Origin: Chromatiales bacterium
GTDB taxonomy: Bacteria > Pseudomonadota > Gammaproteobacteria > UBA6429 > Thiohalophilaceae
Direction of reading: 5' to 3'
NCBI GenBank assembly: GCA_027057985.1
Contig: JALUTJ010000536.1
Coordinates: 1-7,033, forward strand
Length of the DNA: 7,033 bases
In this document: piece by piece, positions 4,750 to 7,033 of the stretch
How positions within the stretch are numbered: the stretch's first letter is position 1
Layout: every line of letters starts with the position of its first letter
The notes under the pieces: model-generated
What the model saw: only the letters and a program-made list of their open reading frames with translations
Database searches by the model: none
What the model was told of the DNA's origin: nothing
Translations under genes and position numbers: made by a program

Positions 4750-6471
4750 TCAGGATTCATCTTCACCCAGGTAGCGCTGTCGTTTCTTCTCCTTTAACCT
4801 GTCAATATCGACAATGACAAAACCATCGACGCAGTCAGAAAATTCAGGATCGACATTGAAATCACTGAAAATAACGCCGTCTTCCTCGCAGACTTCTGTG
4901 TACTGCTTGTAAAGCGTGGGTACCGAGTGGCCGTGCATATTGAGCAGGGTCTTGAGCTGGGCAAAGTCTTTTTTGTAATCATTGTGATTAAAGTGCTGTG
5001 CCAGCTCTTTTTCACGCTCGGTATCTATACTATAAGGCCGGATAGCCGTTGCAGGTTTTTCTTTGCAACCAAAATACTGGCTGTAAAAATAGACCAGTAA
5101 ATCCTTTGCCACCTGTGGATAGTTATCGCTAATGCTGACCGGGCCAAACAGGTAACGGTATTGCGGGTTTGCCTTTAGCAGGGCACCGATACCATACCAG
5201 AGGTAATCCAGGCTGCGCTTGCCCCAGTACTTTGGCTGCACGAAACTGCGGCCAAGCTCAAGGCCACGGTAAAGATAGGGTTTCATCGCTTCGTTGTACT
5301 TGAACAGGGAAGAAGTATAGATACAGTCAAGGCCGGCAGATGCCAGGATGCGGTTGGTATCACTAAGCCGATAGGCACCGGCAATCTCAAGCTCGGCTTC
5401 ATCCCATAAAATAAGGTGCATGTAGTAACTGTCATACTTATCGATATCGCGCCGCATACCGGTTCCTTCTCCCACAGCGCGGAACGACAGTTCACGCAGT
5501 CGGCCAATTTCCCGCATTAACGAGGTGTCTGGTTTATAATGAAACAGGTAAATCTGCTTATTGTCACTGGTTTCACCCAGTAACTCGCATTCACGCAGTT
5601 CCTTGCGTAAACGTTGACGATCTTCGGGATGTGCAATGGCAGCTTCGGTTTTGAATACCAGCTTTTTATTTGCGCCCAGCATGTAAACATGGCGTCTAAA
5701 AAGCGCAGCCTTGTCGCGAGCACTTATCTTTTGTTTATAATAATTCTCGTGCTCAACTTTTTCACCCACTTTAAAAATGATCGACTTGTTTTCCTGTTTG
5801 AACATCTCATGCACCAGCCAGAAAGTGGATAGTGGGCGGGCAAGAATGGAGAGGGTATAAAAGAAAAGCGAATTTCTGCCATTGATATGAATTGGCAGGA
5901 TTGGTGCCCGGGCACTATTGGCAATATTTATAAAGCCCTTGTTCCATTCACCATCCTTGATGCCTTTAGGACCAAGACGAGAAACTTCACCAGCAGGAAA
6001 GATAATCACTGCCGAATCGGATTTAAGGTATTCAATAATATTTTTCAGGTTCTGTTTACGGGTGTTTCCACCGAGGTTGTCCACGGTAAACAGTAAGGGC
6101 TCAAGTGCCTTGATGGCACCGAGCATCTGGTTGGCTACCACTTTTACATCTGGTCGAATCCTGTGTACCATTTTCAAAAGTGCCAGACCATCCAGAGTGC
6201 CAATAGGGTGGTTAGCAACAATAACCACGCGGCCATGGGCAGGTATTTTTACCAGGTCTCGTTCACTTACACTGTAAGTAAAGTCAAAATACGCCAGCAC
6301 CTGCTCCACAAAATCCATGCCACGTAAGTGGTTGTAACGCTGTTCGAATTGCTGCACCTCTGACTCATGAAACATCAGGCGCAGAAAAGAGCTAAAGGGT
6401 TTAAGGTATTTCTTGCGCCGATCCTTGAGTGAAGGAAACTGGGTATCGATAACATTTTCAATAGTGAACAT
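4750..6471 (-). CDS. olsF: OlsF-like bifunctional acyltransferase (PlsC-type O-acyltransferase plus GNAT N-acyltransferase)
   Basis: A 573-residue two-domain protein. The N-terminal domain (about 75-270) is a glycerolipid acyltransferase with VANHPIGTLDG (N87, H88, D94) and FPAGEVSR (158-165). Its histidine-to-aspartate spacing is HX5D instead of the PlsC-type HX4D. The C-terminal part (about 285-470) is the GNAT/hemolysin-type acyl-ACP N-acyltransferase, with IGRLRELSFRAVGEGTG (322-338), IAGAYRLSD (363-371) and LELGRSFVQPKYW (404-416). This order matches OlsF, which makes ornithine lipids by N-acylating ornithine and then O-acylating the 3-hydroxyacyl chain at the membrane. The amino acid acylated here could differ from ornithine. 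A charged tail (470-573) follows the known domains and I do not recognise it. The start codon has a close AAAAGG only 2 nt away, a weak site. It diverges from serB and ends 85 bp before the sigma factor gene. Confidence 0.82.
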   Translation of the reverse strand: MFTIENVIDTQFPSLKDRRKKYLKPFSSFLRLMFHESEVQQFEQRYNHLRGMDFVEQVLAYFDFTYSVSERDLVKIPAHGRVVIVANHPIGTLDGLALLKMVHRIRPDVKVVANQMLGAIKALEPLLFTVDNLGGNTRKQNLKNIIEYLKSDSAVIIFPAGEVSRLGPKGIKDGEWNKGFINIANSARAPILPIHINGRNSLFFYTLSILARPLSTFWLVHEMFKQENKSIIFKVGEKVEHENYYKQKISARDKAALFRRHVYMLGANKKLVFKTEAAIAHPEDRQRLRKELRECELLGETSDNKQIYLFHYKPDTSLMREIGRLRELSFRAVGEGTGMRRDIDKYDSYYMHLILWDEAELEIAGAYRLSDTNRILASAGLDCIYTSSLFKYNEAMKPYLYRGLELGRSFVQPKYWGKRSLDYLWYGIGALLKANPQYRYLFGPVSISDNYPQVAKDLLVYFYSQYFGCKEKPATAIRPYSIDTEREKELAQHFNHNDYKKDFAQLKTLLNMHGHSVPTLYKQYTEVCEEDGVIFSDFNVDPEFSDCVDGFVIVDIDRLKEKKRQRYLGEDES

Positions 6472-6596
6472 AGCCTTTTCTCATTTTGAATTATTCCTGC
6501 TTAAAATAACCGCTCTATGTGACAGATTGATTAAAAGGAGATGACGTTTATTTGACGATTAAGGGTGCGTGCAGGAAAGATTCAGAATGGGGAGTG

Positions 6597-6605
6597 TGGT
6601 ATTAT
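6597..6605 (+). promoter_or_regulatory. Extended -10 promoter for serB
   Basis: TGGTATTAT is an extended -10 element (TGn followed by TATTAT at 6600-6605). Transcription would start near 6612, about 34 nt before the serB GTG. No good -35 box sits 17 bp upstream, which extended -10 promoters tolerate. It lies in the 174-bp divergent region shared with the OlsF-like gene, where no comparable minus-strand promoter stands out. Confidence 0.4.
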
Positions 6606-6645
6606 CTGCCTCCTGATTTTATTCCATTTTATTAGGTGTTTTTTC

Positions 6646-7033
6646 GTGTCAGACGTTGTACTCATTACTGTTTCCGGGCTGGACCGCGCCGGGATTACCG
6701 CATCTTTAACCGGTATTCTTGCCAATTATGATATTGCCGTGCTGGATATTGGCCAGTCGGTTATCCATGAAAGCCTGTCACTGGGCATTCTGATTGAATC
6801 ACCCGAGGATGCCAGGAGCTGCTCGGTTTTCAAGGACATTTTATTCCGTGCGCATGAACTGAACCTTAATGTACGCTTTACCCCGGTATCAAAAGAAGAT
6901 TATGAACACTGGGTACAGGCGCAGGGCAAACCCCGGCATATTGTGACCTTGCTCGGTCGTCAGATCAGTGCCCGGCACCTGGCTCGTGTTACCGAGGTGG
7001 TCAGTGAGCAGGGTTTCAATATTGAACAGATCA
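6646..7033 (+). CDS. serB: Phosphoserine phosphatase SerB, N-terminal part (runs off the window)
   Basis: The frame from GTG 6646 is open to the window edge (129 codons). It begins SDVVLITVSGLDRAGITASL, then reads VLDIGQSVIHESLSLGILIE, FRAHELNLNVRFTPVS and GKPRHIVTLLGRQISA. These are the tandem ACT-type regulatory domains at the N-terminus of the long SerB proteins of gammaproteobacteria such as Pseudomonas and Shewanella. SerB dephosphorylates phosphoserine in the last step of serine synthesis. The catalytic HAD domain lies beyond the window. GTG is preferred as start because no ATG precedes it in frame and the homologous proteins begin at this point. TTAGG about 10 nt upstream is a modest ribosome binding site. 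An extended -10 promoter lies just ahead. Confidence 0.92.
   Translation, partial: MSDVVLITVSGLDRAGITASLTGILANYDIAVLDIGQSVIHESLSLGILIESPEDARSCSVFKDILFRAHELNLNVRFTPVSKEDYEHWVQAQGKPRHIVTLLGRQISARHLARVTEVVSEQGFNIEQI

Noticed and set aside
6533..6543. AAAAGGAGATG, identical to the sequence at 899-909, as a second translation start
   Set aside because: The frame from this ATG is only four codons long and ends at TGA. The match is probably chance, both being purine-rich Shine-Dalgarno-like sequence.
6586..6597. GAATGGGGAGTG as a second copy of the guaA-end attachment core
   Set aside because: It differs from GAGTGGGAGTAG at several positions and is within an ordinary divergent promoter region; no island lies between them in a consistent layout.

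Overview
The window looks like a gammaproteobacterial chromosome segment of moderate GC. Two partial housekeeping genes frame it. The left edge holds the last 16 codons of GMP synthase (guaA). The right edge holds the first 129 codons of an ACT-domain phosphoserine phosphatase (serB). No ribosomal or transfer RNA genes and no CRISPR array were seen.

Left region (52-906): there is no intact gene. Directly behind guaA, a known insertion hotspot for genomic islands, are two clusters of about 10-bp direct repeats (CTGGCAY-like). They resemble arm-type integrase sites. Next come two gene fragments: the C-terminal part of a LysR-type regulator (minus strand) and the 3' end of an IS630-family transposase (plus strand). 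This reads as the scar of a decayed mobile element. The stretch 677-906 carries a 29-bp imperfect dyad and a plausible promoter for the next gene.

Centre left (916-2286, +): one large, visibly AT-rich gene encodes a fusion of a HAD-IB (SerB-like) phosphatase and a PlsC-type lysophospholipid acyltransferase. A small dyad separates it from the convergent operon.

Centre (4664 down to 2367, minus strand): this is a compact unit. It encodes a SigZ-like ECF sigma factor with a cysteine-rich tail, an ArsP/DUF318-type permease, a small AhpD/CMD-like protein that lacks the usual CxxC but has a Cys-rich tail, and a 77-residue thioredoxin-like protein with CANC. Gaps between the last three genes are 28-36 nt, so they are probably co-transcribed. 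The gene content suggests thiol- or metal(loid)-related stress with efflux, possibly controlled by a sigma factor that senses the signal itself. The actual substrate is unknown.

Right (6471 down to 4750, minus strand): a 573-residue protein joins an N-terminal glycerolipid acyltransferase domain to a C-terminal GNAT/hemolysin-type N-acyltransferase domain. This is the architecture of OlsF, the bifunctional ornithine-lipid synthase. It is divergent from serB across a 174-bp promoter region. With the HAD-PlsC fusion, the window carries two separate membrane-lipid acyltransferase proteins.
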